DNA of 64,000 nt from Cylindrospermum stagnale PCC 7417 (lineage in GTDB: Bacteria > Cyanobacteriota > Cyanobacteriia > Cyanobacteriales > Nostocaceae). Below the pieces are notes generated by a model that ran no database searches, had not been told where the DNA came from, and was given only the letters and a program-made list of their open reading frames with translations. The first letter of the stretch is position 1. Each line of letters begins with the position of its first letter. Position numbers and translations under genes: made by a program. This document shows positions 1 through 9,272 of the stretch, in pieces. Location of the stretch: NCBI RefSeq assembly GCF_000317535.1, contig NC_019757.1, forward strand, positions 5,297,501 to 5,361,500. The letters are read 5' to 3'.

Positions 1-214
1 TCTTTGACCAAAATATTGCCCTACTCCCATCAAGAATTAACATTTCTTAATCATGCGGGCTAAGTCATGAGCAAATAGGTCTATATCCTCTTAAGTGTCT
101 AGCTCGTCAATTGTTATCTCCCCTGGTTTGTTTTTAGCGATCGCTGCACCAGTTGCGTAAGTCCTGAAAATATTAGTTGGGGAATACTCAAAGATTACCA
201 AAGAGCTTATCAAA

Positions 215-3202
215 ATGAGTCAACCCTTGAACGTGCTGATTGTGGAAGATTCAGAGGCTGATGCTATGTTAGTTCTCCGTGAACTACATCGCGGTGGTTT
301 CAATCCCATTTGGGAGCGTGTCCAAACGGCCCAGGAACTAAGCGTAGCCCTCAATCGCTGTAGCTGGGATGTCATCCTTTCAGATTATCGATTACCGGGA
401 TTTAATGCGCCTGCGGCTCTAGAAATCGTCAAGCAGAGTCAAAAAGATATACCTTTCATTCTCATTTCTGGCATTATCGGCGAAGTATCTGCTGTGGAAA
501 TGATGAAAGCAGGCGCTCATGACTATGTGATGAAAGACAACTTAAACCGATTGCCAGAGGCAGTGCGTCGAGAAATCCGGGACGCACAGGTGCGAGCAGA
601 GCGTCAGCAAGCCCAAGCAGAACTAGAAAACCAAAGAATATTCCTGCGGCAAGTCTTCGATGTTGTGCCTAATAGTATTTTTGTCAAGGATACTCAAGGT
701 CGTTTTGTCACCATTAACCAAGCAGGAGCCATGGCCTATGGAGTCAAGGTAGAGGAAATCATTGGCAAGCGGGAAAACGACTTGACAAATGTTGCTTTAG
801 AACAAACGAAGCATCATCTTGTTAATAACCAAGAAGTAAAGCAGATTGGACAGCGACAAATTTATCCCTGTCAAGCGATTGTCAACAAACAAGGGGAAGT
901 CCGTTGGTATAAAACCATTGTGGAACCTTTTGTGGATACCCAGGGGGGGGTGCAGGGAGTCATCGGTTCGGCAACAGATATTACTGATATTAAACAGGCG
1001 CAAGCCGCATTACAGCATAGCCAAAAGTTACTTCAAACTTTAGCGTCTAATATACCGGGAATGATTTACACCTTTGTACAGCATTCTGATGGTTCGGCTG
1101 GTTTTGAGTACGTCAGTTTTGGCTGTAAAGACCTGCTAGAGTTAACACCAGAGCAAGTTTTAAAAGATGCCTCTCTTTACTTTGCACAAATTCATATTGA
1201 GGACCGCGCCGGATATTATGCGGCTGCCAAACAGAGCGCTCAAACTTTAAAACCATTGTCTTACGAGTGGCGAATAGTTACACCCTCTGGCAAACTCAAG
1301 TGGGTACAGGTAAGCGCTCGTCCAGAGTGTCGAGAAAATGGGGATATTGTCTGGCATGGTGTTTTATTGGATGTAAGCGAACGGCAAGCCGCGCTTCGCG
1401 ATCGCCAACAAGCCGAACTCGAACGCGAACAATTGCTAGCCCGTGAACGCCACTACGTCAAACAATTGCAGGAATTAACCACAGCCGCACTGACAATCAA
1501 TTTTGCCCTTTCTGTTGAACAACTGTTGCAGGTGATCACCGATCAGGCAGCATCAATCATTGGGACTCACCAATCTATCACCAGCATGACGATTGACCAG
1601 AACTGGGCACAGGCAATTACCGCCATCTACTTGTCTGATAAGTATGCGGCTTGGCGGAATTACGATCAAAAGCCCGATGGGTCTGGCATCTATGCCTGTG
1701 TGTGTCATCTGAATCGCCCGATGCGGATGACTCAAACAGAACTAGAGACACATCCGCGATGGCGAGGCTTTGGCAAAGAGGCAGAAAACCATCCTCCGAT
1801 GCGAGGCTGGCTTGCTGTCCCCCTTGTAGGGAGAAACGGACAAAACATTGGGTTAATTCAGCTTTCAGACAAATATGAGGGTGAATTTACTGAAACCGAC
1901 GAAGCCATCCTGGTGCAATTAGCACAGATGGCATCGGTCGCCATTGAAAATGCCCGGTTATACGAAGCAGAACAGCAAGCACGGTCGGCAGCAGAAGCGT
2001 CTCGAGAAGAAGCCCAAGCCGCCAACCGGATTAAGGATGAATTTTTAGCGGTGCTGTCCCATGAATTGCGATCGCCCCTCAATCCCATTCTCGGTTGGTC
2101 AAGGCTGCTGCAAAACGGCTCTCTAGACGAGGCCAAGACAAAGATCGCCCTGACAACCATTGAGCGGAATGCCAAACTGCAAGCTGAACTGATTGAAGAT
2201 TTGCTGGATGTTTCCCGGATTCTGCGGGGCAAGCTCAGTCTCACGAGCAGCCCGATTAATCTAGCATCAACTATTAAAGCGGCAATCGAAACTGTGCGAC
2301 TCGCAACAGAAGCCAAATCTATTCAAATAGAGACCATGCTAGATCCGGTCGTCGGACTTGTTTCTGGTGACTCAACCCGCTTGCAGCAAGTGATGTGGAA
2401 CTTGCTCTCCAATACCGTTAAATTTACACCCGCAGGCGGCCGGGTTGAGGTGCGATTGGAACAGGTTGACAATCAAGCTCAAATCACCATTAGCGACACC
2501 GGCATGGGTATTTCTCCTGAATTTCTCCCTCATGTGTTTGATTATTTTCGTCAAGCAGATAGCACTACCACTCGGAAGGTTAGTGGACTAGGTTTGGGTC
2601 TGGCGATCGTGCGTCACTTAGTTGAACTGCACGGTGGTACTATTGAGGCAGAGAGCCAGGGTGAAGGAATGGGAGCCACATTCACGGTTAAACTTCCACT
2701 GATGCCATCTGTGCCAACTGTAAATCTAGATTATATATTGTCAGAACCATCTCTTGATTTGAAGGGTATCCAGGTTTTAGTGGTTGATGATGAGACCGAT
2801 ACACGAGACTTTGTGGCTTTTCTATTGGAACAAGCAGGGGCAAGGGTGATCGCATCTGCCTCTGCCGCTGAAGCATTTACAGCCTTAACTCAATCCCCAC
2901 CCGATGTCCTCCTTAGCGACATCGGCATGCCGTCCATAGATGGCTATATGTTGATGCGGCAAATCAGAGCCTTGCCACCAGAGCAGGGCGGACAGATTCC
3001 CGCGATCGCCTTGACTGCCTACGCCGGAGATTTTAATCAGCAACAAGCGCTACAAGCAGGCTTTCAACAGCATATTGCCAAACCCATTGAACCAGAGGAA
3101 TTGATCCGGGCGATCTCTACGCTTTTAGGATCTCCGCCGAGATCCGGATACCGTTGGCGAATTCCGAAAATATCTCAACTGAACGGGTTAGTTCAGCAAT
3201 GA
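215..3202 (+). CDS. Hybrid sensor histidine kinase with N- and C-terminal receiver domains
   Basis: A 995-residue cytoplasmic signalling protein with no membrane segment. Domain order is: receiver (about 1-125, phospho-acceptor D57 in LSDYRLPG), PAS with PAC (about 140-265), a second PAS (about 275-390), GAF (about 430-590), HisKA (H616 in LSHELRSPLNP), HATPase with N, G1 and G2 boxes (DTGMGIS, GLGLGLAIV; to about 840) and a second receiver (about 855-980, D902 in LSDIGMP). The GAF segment has the WLAVPL pattern common in cyanobacterial sensors, but I see no clear chromophore Cys. It should autophosphorylate on H616 and pass phosphate to a receiver. The first receiver may be an input, as it precedes the sensory domains. 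The signal is unknown and no partner regulator lies next to it. The ATG at 215 has no strong ribosome binding site. Confidence 0.95.
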   Translation: MSQPLNVLIVEDSEADAMLVLRELHRGGFNPIWERVQTAQELSVALNRCSWDVILSDYRLPGFNAPAALEIVKQSQKDIPFILISGIIGEVSAVEMMKAGAHDYVMKDNLNRLPEAVRREIRDAQVRAERQQAQAELENQRIFLRQVFDVVPNSIFVKDTQGRFVTINQAGAMAYGVKVEEIIGKRENDLTNVALEQTKHHLVNNQEVKQIGQRQIYPCQAIVNKQGEVRWYKTIVEPFVDTQGGVQGVIGSATDITDIKQAQAALQHSQKLLQTLASNIPGMIYTFVQHSDGSAGFEYVSFGCKDLLELTPEQVLKDASLYFAQIHIEDRAGYYAAAKQSAQTLKPLSYEWRIVTPSGKLKWVQVSARPECRENGDIVWHGVLLDVSERQAALRDRQQAELEREQLLARERHYVKQLQELTTAALTINFALSVEQLLQVITDQAASIIGTHQSITSMTIDQNWAQAITAIYLSDKYAAWRNYDQKPDGSGIYACVCHLNRPMRMTQTELETHPRWRGFGKEAENHPPMRGWLAVPLVGRNGQNIGLIQLSDKYEGEFTETDEAILVQLAQMASVAIENARLYEAEQQARSAAEASREEAQAANRIKDEFLAVLSHELRSPLNPILGWSRLLQNGSLDEAKTKIALTTIERNAKLQAELIEDLLDVSRILRGKLSLTSSPINLASTIKAAIETVRLATEAKSIQIETMLDPVVGLVSGDSTRLQQVMWNLLSNTVKFTPAGGRVEVRLEQVDNQAQITISDTGMGISPEFLPHVFDYFRQADSTTTRKVSGLGLGLAIVRHLVELHGGTIEAESQGEGMGATFTVKLPLMPSVPTVNLDYILSEPSLDLKGIQVLVVDDETDTRDFVAFLLEQAGARVIASASAAEAFTALTQSPPDVLLSDIGMPSIDGYMLMRQIRALPPEQGGQIPAIALTAYAGDFNQQQALQAGFQQHIAKPIEPEELIRAISTLLGSPPRSGYRWRIPKISQLNGLVQQ

Positions 3203-3760
3203 AACGATTATTCGATATTTACCAAGTCCAAAATGATCAATTCATTTTGAATGCGATCGCCTTCTCTACGACTAGACTTTAGACTAAGGCACGAAAAATG
3301 ACCCGGCGATGGTAACGTGGGAGTCAAGTGCCCCAGCTATAGCGTAGATATACCCGTCGATGTGTTTGTGTTTAATGAAGCTGTGTTCCTCCATTTGGAG
3401 GTTTTATTCAGGGGTGAAGTAGGTTTTTTGAAAAAGGCAATCATCAGCTATTTCAACATTCAAAAAGTTTGCTCTCATGGAATTAGAGAATAGCCTTTGT
3501 TATTTAATTCTAGCTAGTTTTCAAGCACTTCCTGCTTAAGCCTTCTTACACATCTGAATATTTTTAGTTCGATTAGTAAACTAAATTAGTCATATTTTTT
3601 ATTTGGAGATGCCAAAAAATATCAGATATTCTATCTACTTTTAGAAATAAAAATGCCAGTTTAATTTCTACCTTTAGATTTATGAATTCCTGAGCGAAAA
3701 TGCTTACAGTTAAATTCTTGGAGGTATCTCCATCTAAGCACGTAAGTGAGGCGATAAACT
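3203..3760. other. Gene-free AT-rich stretch
   Basis: No ORF with protein-like composition on either strand. It starts with a HIP1-like gcgatcgc near 3254 and becomes AT-rich from about 3540. It probably carries the promoter of the small protein at 3761, but no convincing -35/-10 pair was identified. Confidence 0.5.
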
Positions 3761-4141
3761 ATGTCAGGTCAAAATATCAAAGCTCCGATGCTTGTGGATT
3801 TATTAATAGAGCAGCAGCAGCTTATAATTGGTGGCAAATCTGGAAATACTAGCTCAGGCAATACGAATAGTACTATCCCCAACCTAACTGGCAACAATTC
3901 CTTTGGAAGCAGTGTCTTAGGTGAAGGGTTCCCGAACGTAAGTGGCGGTAGTTCTGTCGCAGACAATGTTTTAGGTACTGGCTATCCTAAACCAACTGGT
4001 GGCCCAGCCTCAATCAAGAGTGTTTTAGGTGAAGGGTTCCCGAACGTCACCAGCGGCAATTCATCGGCTAGCAATAGCACGGGTAATGTTATACAACGCG
4101 GTAATTCTAATCAGAATAGCAGCGGTGTCATTGCTTACTAG
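3761..4141 (+). CDS. Small Gly/Ser/Asn-rich protein with internal repeats
   Basis: A 126-residue protein of very low complexity (Gly, Ser, Asn, Thr), with no Cys and no signal peptide. The centre holds three imperfect copies of a motif of about 35 residues: VLGEGFPNVSGG, VLGTGYPKPTGG and VLGEGFPNVTSG. The first and third are also identical in DNA (23 bp at 3917-3939 and 4025-4047), pointing to recent internal duplication. The N-terminal 25 residues (APMLVDLLIEQQQLIIGGKSG) look like a short amphipathic leader rather than an export signal. I do not recognise a family. The ORF is credible because its codons and repeats stay in phase and a strong hairpin (4189-4211) follows the stop. It may be a structural or secreted-matrix peptide precursor, but that is a guess. 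Confidence 0.6.
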   Translation: MSGQNIKAPMLVDLLIEQQQLIIGGKSGNTSSGNTNSTIPNLTGNNSFGSSVLGEGFPNVSGGSSVADNVLGTGYPKPTGGPASIKSVLGEGFPNVTSGNSSASNSTGNVIQRGNSNQNSSGVIAY

Positions 4142-4188
4142 AGGTGTTGGCGTTGCAGATTCGCGGAATTAATTAGACCACATGCTCA

Positions 4189-4211
4189 GGGACACAGCAA
4201 TGCTGTGTCCC
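4189..4211 (+). terminator. Hairpin after the repeat protein
   Basis: Perfect 11-bp inverted repeat GGGACACAGCA / TGCTGTGTCCC with almost no spacer (real loop probably 3 nt), 48 bp after the stop at 4141. There is no strong U-run, so it may be a general 3'-end stabiliser rather than an intrinsic terminator. Confidence 0.45.
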
Positions 4212-4226
4212 AATGATCAGAAAAAC

Positions 4227-4386
4227 GTCTGAATCAGGATTTACTGGATTTGAGGATTTATAGGATTGTCTGAGTTATATCATGTCTGTTTGTTCAGGTC
4301 AGCGTATCGCTAGACTTGACTTTTTATGCTATTATTAATGTCTAAAATCAAGATTTATGGGATTTGAGGATTTACCGGATTGTCTG
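4227..4386. repeat. Two dispersed copies of a 47-bp 'GAATCAGGATTT' repeat
   Basis: Copies at about 4227-4273 and 4340-4386 share the pattern GTCTGAATCAGGATTT-ACTGG-ATTTGAGGATTTA-GGATTGTCTG with a few differences. Related copies lie after the GxxExxY gene (4907-4981), and an inverted relative makes up the tandem array at 4984-5130. Repeats of this type next to GxxExxY genes are, as far as I recall, common in cyanobacterial genomes. The rest of 4142-4542 shows no gene. Confidence 0.75.
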
Positions 4387-4542
4387 TTTGTTGGCGTCAG
4401 CATATCACTATCACTAGGAATCTAGTTTTTGTTCAACCACATACAACCAAAAATTAATCATCACACACCTATGATACACAATAATATTTGCTGAGGGTTT
4501 AATTACTCAAAGCAACCTAGCTAAAATCTAGTAAATCCTGAT

Positions 4543-4926
4543 ATGAAATTAGACGAGATAACATATAAAATCAATGGATGTGCCATGAAGGTACATAATA
4601 AACTGGGAAATGGATTTCAGGAAGTGATTTATCAAAGATGTTTAGAAATTGAATTTAAAAAAGCAGGTTTCAATTTTGGCAGAGAAATAGAACAAACTAT
4701 TTATTATGACAAAATAGATGTCGGGACACGCAGAGCAGATTTTGTGGTAGAAAACCAAGTAATTGTAGAGTTAAAAGCAGTCATAAATTTAGAGAATGTG
4801 CATTTAGCACAAGTGAAAAACTATGTAGTAGCTTACGATTTCCCTGTGGGGTTACTTATTAACTTTGGTGCTATAAGCCTTCAGTTTAAAAAAGTATTTA
4901 ATCCTCGTCTGAATCAGGATTTATAG
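4543..4926 (+). CDS. GxxExxY protein
   Basis: A 127-residue protein of the GxxExxY family (PD-(D/E)XK nuclease-like fold). Visible are the family signature GNGFQEVIYQRCLEIEF (G-x-x-E-x-x-Y), then RRADFVVENQVIVELKAV, where the D and E-x-K form the putative nuclease active site. The length (usually 120-130) is normal. Its function is not established; it is often strain-variable and repeat-associated. Here the final six codons, reading RLNQDL plus the stop, lie inside a copy of the GAATCAGGATTT repeat that also occurs upstream, so the C-terminus is set by the repeat. The gene is AT-rich compared with its neighbours, consistent with mobility. There is no operon partner. Confidence 0.9.
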   Translation: MKLDEITYKINGCAMKVHNKLGNGFQEVIYQRCLEIEFKKAGFNFGREIEQTIYYDKIDVGTRRADFVVENQVIVELKAVINLENVHLAQVKNYVVAYDFPVGLLINFGAISLQFKKVFNPRLNQDL

Positions 4927-4981
4927 GATTTGAGGATTTACTGGATAATCTCTGAATCAGGATTTGAGGATTTACTGATTT
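4907..4981. repeat. GAATCAGGATTT repeats overlapping the end of the GxxExxY gene
   Basis: One and a half further copies of the dispersed repeat, beginning inside the GxxExxY coding sequence (CGTCTGAATCAGGATTTATAG supplies the last codons and the stop). A shortened second copy follows from about 4951. Confidence 0.8.
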
Positions 4982-4983
4982 AA

Positions 4984-5130
4984 ACAATTACGCTATCCTG
5001 TTCATCCCATAATCCGATTCATCCTGATTCAGACAATTACGCTATCCTGTTCATCCCATAATCCGATTCATCCTGATTCAGACAATTACGCTATCCTGTT
5101 CATCCCATAATCCGATTCATCCTGATTCAG
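4984..5130. repeat. Three exact 49-bp tandem repeats
   Basis: Units at 4984-5032, 5033-5081 and 5082-5130, each starting ACAATTACGCTATCCTG and ending ATCCTGATTCAG. On the opposite strand each unit begins CTGAATCAGGAT, the same core as the direct repeats upstream, so the array is an inverted relative of the repeats flanking the GxxExxY gene. It ends 3 bp before the stop codon of the convergent gene. Confidence 0.9.
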
Positions 5131-5133
5131 ACA

Positions 5134-7662
5134 TTAAATTTCAGCTGCGTACTGTTCTTGTTGTCTTTCGACGAATGTTTGCACACGAGAGCGGTAATTT
5201 CTCAAGGTTTCATCTACCCAATCGCGATCGTTACTGTTGGCGTATAAATGTACTAATGGTTCACTGGCATCTGGCAAAACTAATAGCCAACTATCATCAT
5301 AGGGCTGACAAATTTTTACCCCATCAATTAATTCTAGATTTTGGGCTGGGTGAGTTTCCACCAAATAACGCATCAGTGACCCTTTCGCTGTCCAGGGGCA
5401 GCGCACTGTATAAGTTTTGTACAATACACGGGGTAATTCTGATCTGACAGCTGCAAGCGATCGCTCTTGGATGGTCAACATTTCAATCAGCTTGGCAATA
5501 CAGAACATAGAATCAAAGCCAGGATGCAGATGGGGGAAGATAAAACCAGTATCGCCACTACCTCCCAGCACCACATTGGCATATTTCTGCGAAGCTTCCA
5601 TCAATGCTGTCGGATTTGCTTTGGTGCGAATCACCTTACCATCATGGCGACGGGCTACTTGTTCCACAGCACTAGAAGCGTGAACTGGGACGACTACCGT
5701 GCCTCTAGGGTTAGCGGTTAACATCATATCCACCATCAGCGCTGTGAGTATTTCCCCCCGGATGGGATAACCCGATTCATCAACTAAAATCAACTGTTCC
5801 CCGTTCGCTGATACCTGAACACCAAAGTTAGCTTTTAGTGCTTCAACCACATGGCCTAATTGAGTTAGTAGTCCTTCGCGGTTAGTTGTCGTCATCGAGG
5901 TTTTATTCAAACTGGCATTCAGCACCACGGCATCAGCCCCAAACTTATCTAACATTTGGGGTAAAACAGCCCCAGACACAGCATAAACATAGTCAATTAC
6001 CACTTTTGCCCGACTGTTACTCAGAGTAGAAACATTCAATAGTTTCTCAAAAGCAATACAATAAAGGTCATTCACCTGGCTGGGGTATGCCACATCGCCA
6101 ATTTCATGAACCAGCGCCCGCCGCATATCTTCTTTAAAGTAAGCCCCTTCAATTTTCTTTTCCCAGGCTTTGGTGATATTAATCGCCTTGTTATCCATAA
6201 ATTCAATCAGGATATAATCAGGGCGGTCTGGGTGGGCGCGGACATGGATACCGCCAGCTACTGACATTGTGGGGATAACTGTGCGGGCGATGGGAATCGC
6301 TGTGGCATCAAGGTTTTGAATATTAATTCCGACTGACATTAAACCTGCAATTAGCGATCGCGTTACCATTCGAGAAACATTCCGCTGATCACGAGAAACC
6401 GTTACCTTAGAACCAGGTTTCAAGGTAGAACCATAAGCAGCCCCCAACTTCACCGCAAATTCTGGGGTAATGTCGATATTTGCTAATCCTTGCACACCAC
6501 GTTGTCCAAATAAATTCCGTTGGGCGGTGTTTCCCCAAATCAGGTTAATGTTTAAAACAGCACCTGACTCAATTTTTTTACTCGGCCAAACACGCACACC
6601 AGGGCTAATTTGAGCTTCTTCTCCCACGGTGGAAAGGGAACCAACTACGGCTGCTTCTAATACATGAGCACGGCGATTTACACGAGTACCACGGGAAATT
6701 ACACAGGCAGACAGATGGGCTTCATCCCCAATGATCGCCCCATTCCAAACTATCGGCCGCTTGAGATTAGCATCAGCACCAATGGTGACATTATCCCCAA
6801 TCACAGTCCCGTCTTCAATCTGTACTCTCGCCCCAATGCGGCAATTATCGCCAATCACCGCTGGAGTTTCAATAATTGCCGTGGAGTCAATATAAGTATT
6901 TTGACCAATCCATAACCCTGTGGAAACTTCCTTGTAGGCAAAATCGAGTTTTACCTTGTGATTTAAGGCATCATACTGAGCTTGACGATAGGCGTCTAAG
7001 TGACCAACATCGCACCAGTAACCTTGGGCAATGTAACCATATAGTGGCTCATTTTTTGCCAGTAGTAAGGGGAATAAGTCTTTGGAAAAGTCAGATTCCA
7101 TGTTATCTGGCAGGTAGTCCAACACTTCTGGTTCGAGAATGTAAGTACCAGTGTTGACGGTATCAGAAAAAATTTCACTGCTAGAGGGTTTTTCTAAAAA
7201 TCGTCGAATTTGCCCCTCTTCATCGGTAATCACCACCCCAAATTCTATTGGGTTGGGAACGCGGGTTAAAATTAGAGTAGCTTTTGACTGTTTTTGTTTA
7301 TGAAATGCGATCGCCGCTGAAAGATCAAAATCTGTGATGCTATCCCCGCTAATCACTAAAAAAGTTTCATCAAGGAGTTCAGCAATATTTTTTACACAGC
7401 CTGCCGTACCTAGCGGCTGGTCTTCTTCCACAGCATAGGTCATCTGCACACCAAAATCGCTGCCATCTTGAAAGTAATCTCGCAAAACATCAGGTAAGTA
7501 ATGCAAGGTGGCAATCACTTCCGTAATTTGATGTTTTTTGAGAAGATTGATAATATGTTCAGCAATTGGTCGATTTAGAATTGGCACCATCGGTTTAGGC
7601 AAATCGCAAGTTAACGGACGCAGCCGCGTTCCCGAACCTCCAGCCATCAGTACTGCACGCAT
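5134..7662 (-). CDS. Mannose-1-phosphate guanylyltransferase-type nucleotidyltransferase fused to a phosphomannomutase-like domain
   Basis: An 842-residue protein from the ATG at 7662, which has a strong ribosome binding site (AAGGAGGG) and places the nucleotidyltransferase motif [18 protein letters not shown] at the very N-terminus; a longer in-frame start at 7701 is unlikely. Domains: NTP-transferase (about 1-235), left-handed beta-helix hexapeptide repeats (about 250-370; [18 protein letters not shown]), then phosphohexomutase domains (about 380-840). Where active mutases have TASHNP with the phosphoserine, this protein reads [13 protein letters not shown] with no Ser, so the mutase half is probably not a classical enzyme. 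It would make GDP-mannose or a related sugar nucleotide for polysaccharide synthesis. The fusion is common in cyanobacteria. It is transcribed toward the tandem repeats, not toward the polysaccharide island. Confidence 0.9.
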   Translation of the reverse strand: MRAVLMAGGSGTRLRPLTCDLPKPMVPILNRPIAEHIINLLKKHQITEVIATLHYLPDVLRDYFQDGSDFGVQMTYAVEEDQPLGTAGCVKNIAELLDETFLVISGDSITDFDLSAAIAFHKQKQSKATLILTRVPNPIEFGVVITDEEGQIRRFLEKPSSSEIFSDTVNTGTYILEPEVLDYLPDNMESDFSKDLFPLLLAKNEPLYGYIAQGYWCDVGHLDAYRQAQYDALNHKVKLDFAYKEVSTGLWIGQNTYIDSTAIIETPAVIGDNCRIGARVQIEDGTVIGDNVTIGADANLKRPIVWNGAIIGDEAHLSACVISRGTRVNRRAHVLEAAVVGSLSTVGEEAQISPGVRVWPSKKIESGAVLNINLIWGNTAQRNLFGQRGVQGLANIDITPEFAVKLGAAYGSTLKPGSKVTVSRDQRNVSRMVTRSLIAGLMSVGINIQNLDATAIPIARTVIPTMSVAGGIHVRAHPDRPDYILIEFMDNKAINITKAWEKKIEGAYFKEDMRRALVHEIGDVAYPSQVNDLYCIAFEKLLNVSTLSNSRAKVVIDYVYAVSGAVLPQMLDKFGADAVVLNASLNKTSMTTTNREGLLTQLGHVVEALKANFGVQVSANGEQLILVDESGYPIRGEILTALMVDMMLTANPRGTVVVPVHASSAVEQVARRHDGKVIRTKANPTALMEASQKYANVVLGGSGDTGFIFPHLHPGFDSMFCIAKLIEMLTIQERSLAAVRSELPRVLYKTYTVRCPWTAKGSLMRYLVETHPAQNLELIDGVKICQPYDDSWLLVLPDASEPLVHLYANSNDRDWVDETLRNYRSRVQTFVERQQEQYAAEI

Positions 7663-8040
7663 AATTCCCTCCTTAGCTGTTTGCAGCTTATGCTGCTTCA
7701 AGACCCGTGAGATATTTTCTGTACCTCTTTAATCTAGCCAATTCTGCCAGCATCCCCACGCCTGACTGTAGAGTACTAATAGGATAAATAGCAGACAGAG
7801 TATTTTTACTTATGTAGAAAATATTGCTGTTGCATATATAGCTTCAACATCTCACTCTGACAACAAAGTAAGACTGTTTTGGTATCATCTAAATATAGCA
7901 ATCCTCAATCATGGGTGAAAATTTAGCTGAATTCTCTCTGTGTCCTCAGCGTCTGGAGCGGTTCCTTAAAAAAATGACTTTTCACAAACCAAAAAAATAG
8001 TTAGCTAAAATTCTATAAGTTACTAAGGGAGTTGATGAGA
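7663..8040. other. Divergent promoter region
   Basis: 378 bp between two divergent genes with no credible ORF. It contains a fragment (about 7940-7970, CCTCAGCGTCTGGAGCGG) of a dispersed element that recurs at about 9970. A Shine-Dalgarno-like AAGGGAG ends at 8031 and serves the small gene that follows. Confidence 0.5.
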
Positions 8041-8229
8041 ATGGAATTAATTACTTTTGGGTTATTAGTGGTTTATGCCGGTGGGATTTGGAAGTTCTGG
8101 ACTGGGTTTACCAAGACTAACTTTACGCAAACTTTGCCTAATCGCATTGGTTTAGCTTTGTTATGGCCAGCTTTATTTATTGCCAATTCATCCTATCGAC
8201 GTAATTTTAGAAAGGCACTTAAAGGTTAG
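8041..8229 (+). CDS. Small membrane-associated hypothetical protein
   Basis: A 62-residue protein from the ATG at 8041, chosen for its spacing of about 9 bp after AAGGGAG (8025-8031); an ATG at 8035 and a TTG at 8032 are alternatives. Residues 3-20 form a hydrophobic segment (LITFGLLVVYAGGIWKFW) and a second moderately hydrophobic stretch follows (IGLALLWPALFIAN), ending with a basic tail (RRNFRKALKG). This looks like a small inner or thylakoid membrane protein of one or two spans. I do not recognise a named family. A strong hairpin (8311-8362) lies 80 bp downstream. Confidence 0.65.
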   Translation: MELITFGLLVVYAGGIWKFWTGFTKTNFTQTLPNRIGLALLWPALFIANSSYRRNFRKALKG

Positions 8230-8310
8230 AAATTAGTATTAATTGCATAGCAGCTTAGGAGTACATTCGCCAGTACTCCCTAAGGCTACTAAGAAAGTTA
8301 CAAAAATCAA

Positions 8311-8362
8311 TCTTAATTGATAATTCTTAATTCATCTGCCGATTAAGAATTATCAATTAAGA
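8311..8362 (+). terminator. 21-bp perfect hairpin
   Basis: Arms 8311-8331 and 8342-8362 are exact reverse complements (TCTTAATTGATAATTCTTAA and one further base) with a 10-nt loop. The stem is AT-rich and lacks a U-tract. It may end transcription of the small gene upstream, or be a copy of a dispersed hairpin element. Confidence 0.5.
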
Positions 8363-8629
8363 ATTACAAATTAGCCGATAGGCGTAAAGCTCAGTCACGA
8401 AGAGTGCTGAGATATAAGCGACATTTCGGCAGGCTCAATGCATCGCTCGTGCGGTTTTAACCGCATTCAAAATTAATTTTTGGTACAGGGCGTGGTGTAA
8501 TATGGTTATACCACAGGTAGAATAACCGCTAGCACAAATGGATAACCAACCCCAAAACGACTGGCTAGGAAACAATAATGGATAGTGGGTAGCGAGTAAA
8601 CCACAATAAACAAAGCTAGGATGCCAACG

Positions 8630-8871
8630 CGCATTCAGACCAGTGAACAACACTATCTATTGATTGTAAAAAGTACCGTAGGGCATACGGGAACTGGAGA
8701 AATGATTCTCTAACGCTTAGGGAGATGAAGCCCACTGGGGTCAACCAAATTAGGCTAGAAACTTTGTTCAATAAACGGGTTTCCGGTTTAAGTATTGCCG
8801 AAAGGATGGATGATTTTAAGGTACGTCGATGAACTAAGAATCGAGCGTGTCTTCAGACCTGAGAGTGTCAA
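8630..8871 (+). pseudogene. Remnant of the 3' end of an IS200/IS605-type tnpB
   Basis: In one frame 8640-8690 reads KSTVGHTGTGE, and after a frame change 8690-8735 reads SNA-stop-GDEA. This resembles the C-terminal tail typical of cyanobacterial TnpB (KSTVGHTGT...LNAWGDE). The segment finishes with GAGAGTGTCAA (8861-8871), which resembles the right end of such elements. The rest of tnpB is not visible, and the 400 bp to the left hold no transposase. A short stem GCGGTT-TT-AACCGC near 8450 could belong to a left end. If correct, this is a short, dead, internally deleted element. The call rests on a short, degenerate match. Confidence 0.4.
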
Positions 8872-9272
8872 TTTCTATTAGTAAAGATGTTGATGACTGC
8901 ACCTGCAACTGCACCATCGACGGCATCACCAAGGGTGTCTTTACGACCACGAGTAACCGCGCCGACAGCTGTGCTAGCTGCTGCACCTACCCCTATATCT
9001 TGACGCAAATTACGGCGTCTTTGATCGCGGGGGCTTCTAGTACCATTGACCAAATTGACAGCGGCACCAGCAGCAGCACCTTTAACAGCATTGTTTAACA
9101 CTGAACCGCGTCTTCTCACAGCACCAGATGTCACACTAGCAGCAGCACCAATACCCACATCTCTGATTATTTGGTCATCAGCAGCGGCTGGTTTAGCAGG
9201 AACTAAAGTCACACCGGCTAAAGAAGCAGTTATCAGGCTGCTTATCAGTGTTCGTTTCCAGATTTGATTCAT
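8868..9272 (-). CDS. Exported glycine-zipper protein
   Basis: A 134-residue protein. Residues 1-31 are a classical signal peptide (basic MNQIWKR, hydrophobic LISSLITASLAGVTLV, cleavage near PAKPAAAD). The mature part has four runs rich in Gly and Ala (DVGIGAAASVTSGAV, GAAAGAAVNLV, DIGVGAAASTAVGAV, GAVAGAVINIF) with GxxxG/AxxxG spacing typical of glycine-zipper outer-membrane or cell-envelope proteins. Two halves are near-duplicates (GIGAAASVTSGAVRRRG and GVGAAASTAVGAVTRGR), suggesting internal duplication. Charged linkers (RSPRDQRRRNLRQ) separate them. The stop codon is in the sequence I read as the right end of a tnpB remnant, so the natural C-terminus may have been slightly changed. Role unknown; it probably sits in the periplasm or outer membrane. 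Confidence 0.75.
   Translation of the reverse strand: MNQIWKRTLISSLITASLAGVTLVPAKPAAADDQIIRDVGIGAAASVTSGAVRRRGSVLNNAVKGAAAGAAVNLVNGTRSPRDQRRRNLRQDIGVGAAASTAVGAVTRGRKDTLGDAVDGAVAGAVINIFTNRN

Noticed and set aside
4984-5130. 49-bp repeats as a CRISPR array
   Set aside because: Units are directly adjacent and identical with no variable spacers; it is a tandem repeat.
8435-8653. 72-codon minus-strand ORF
   Set aside because: Composition is odd (many Cys, His, Trp), no start signal, and it lies opposite the tnpB-like remnant region.
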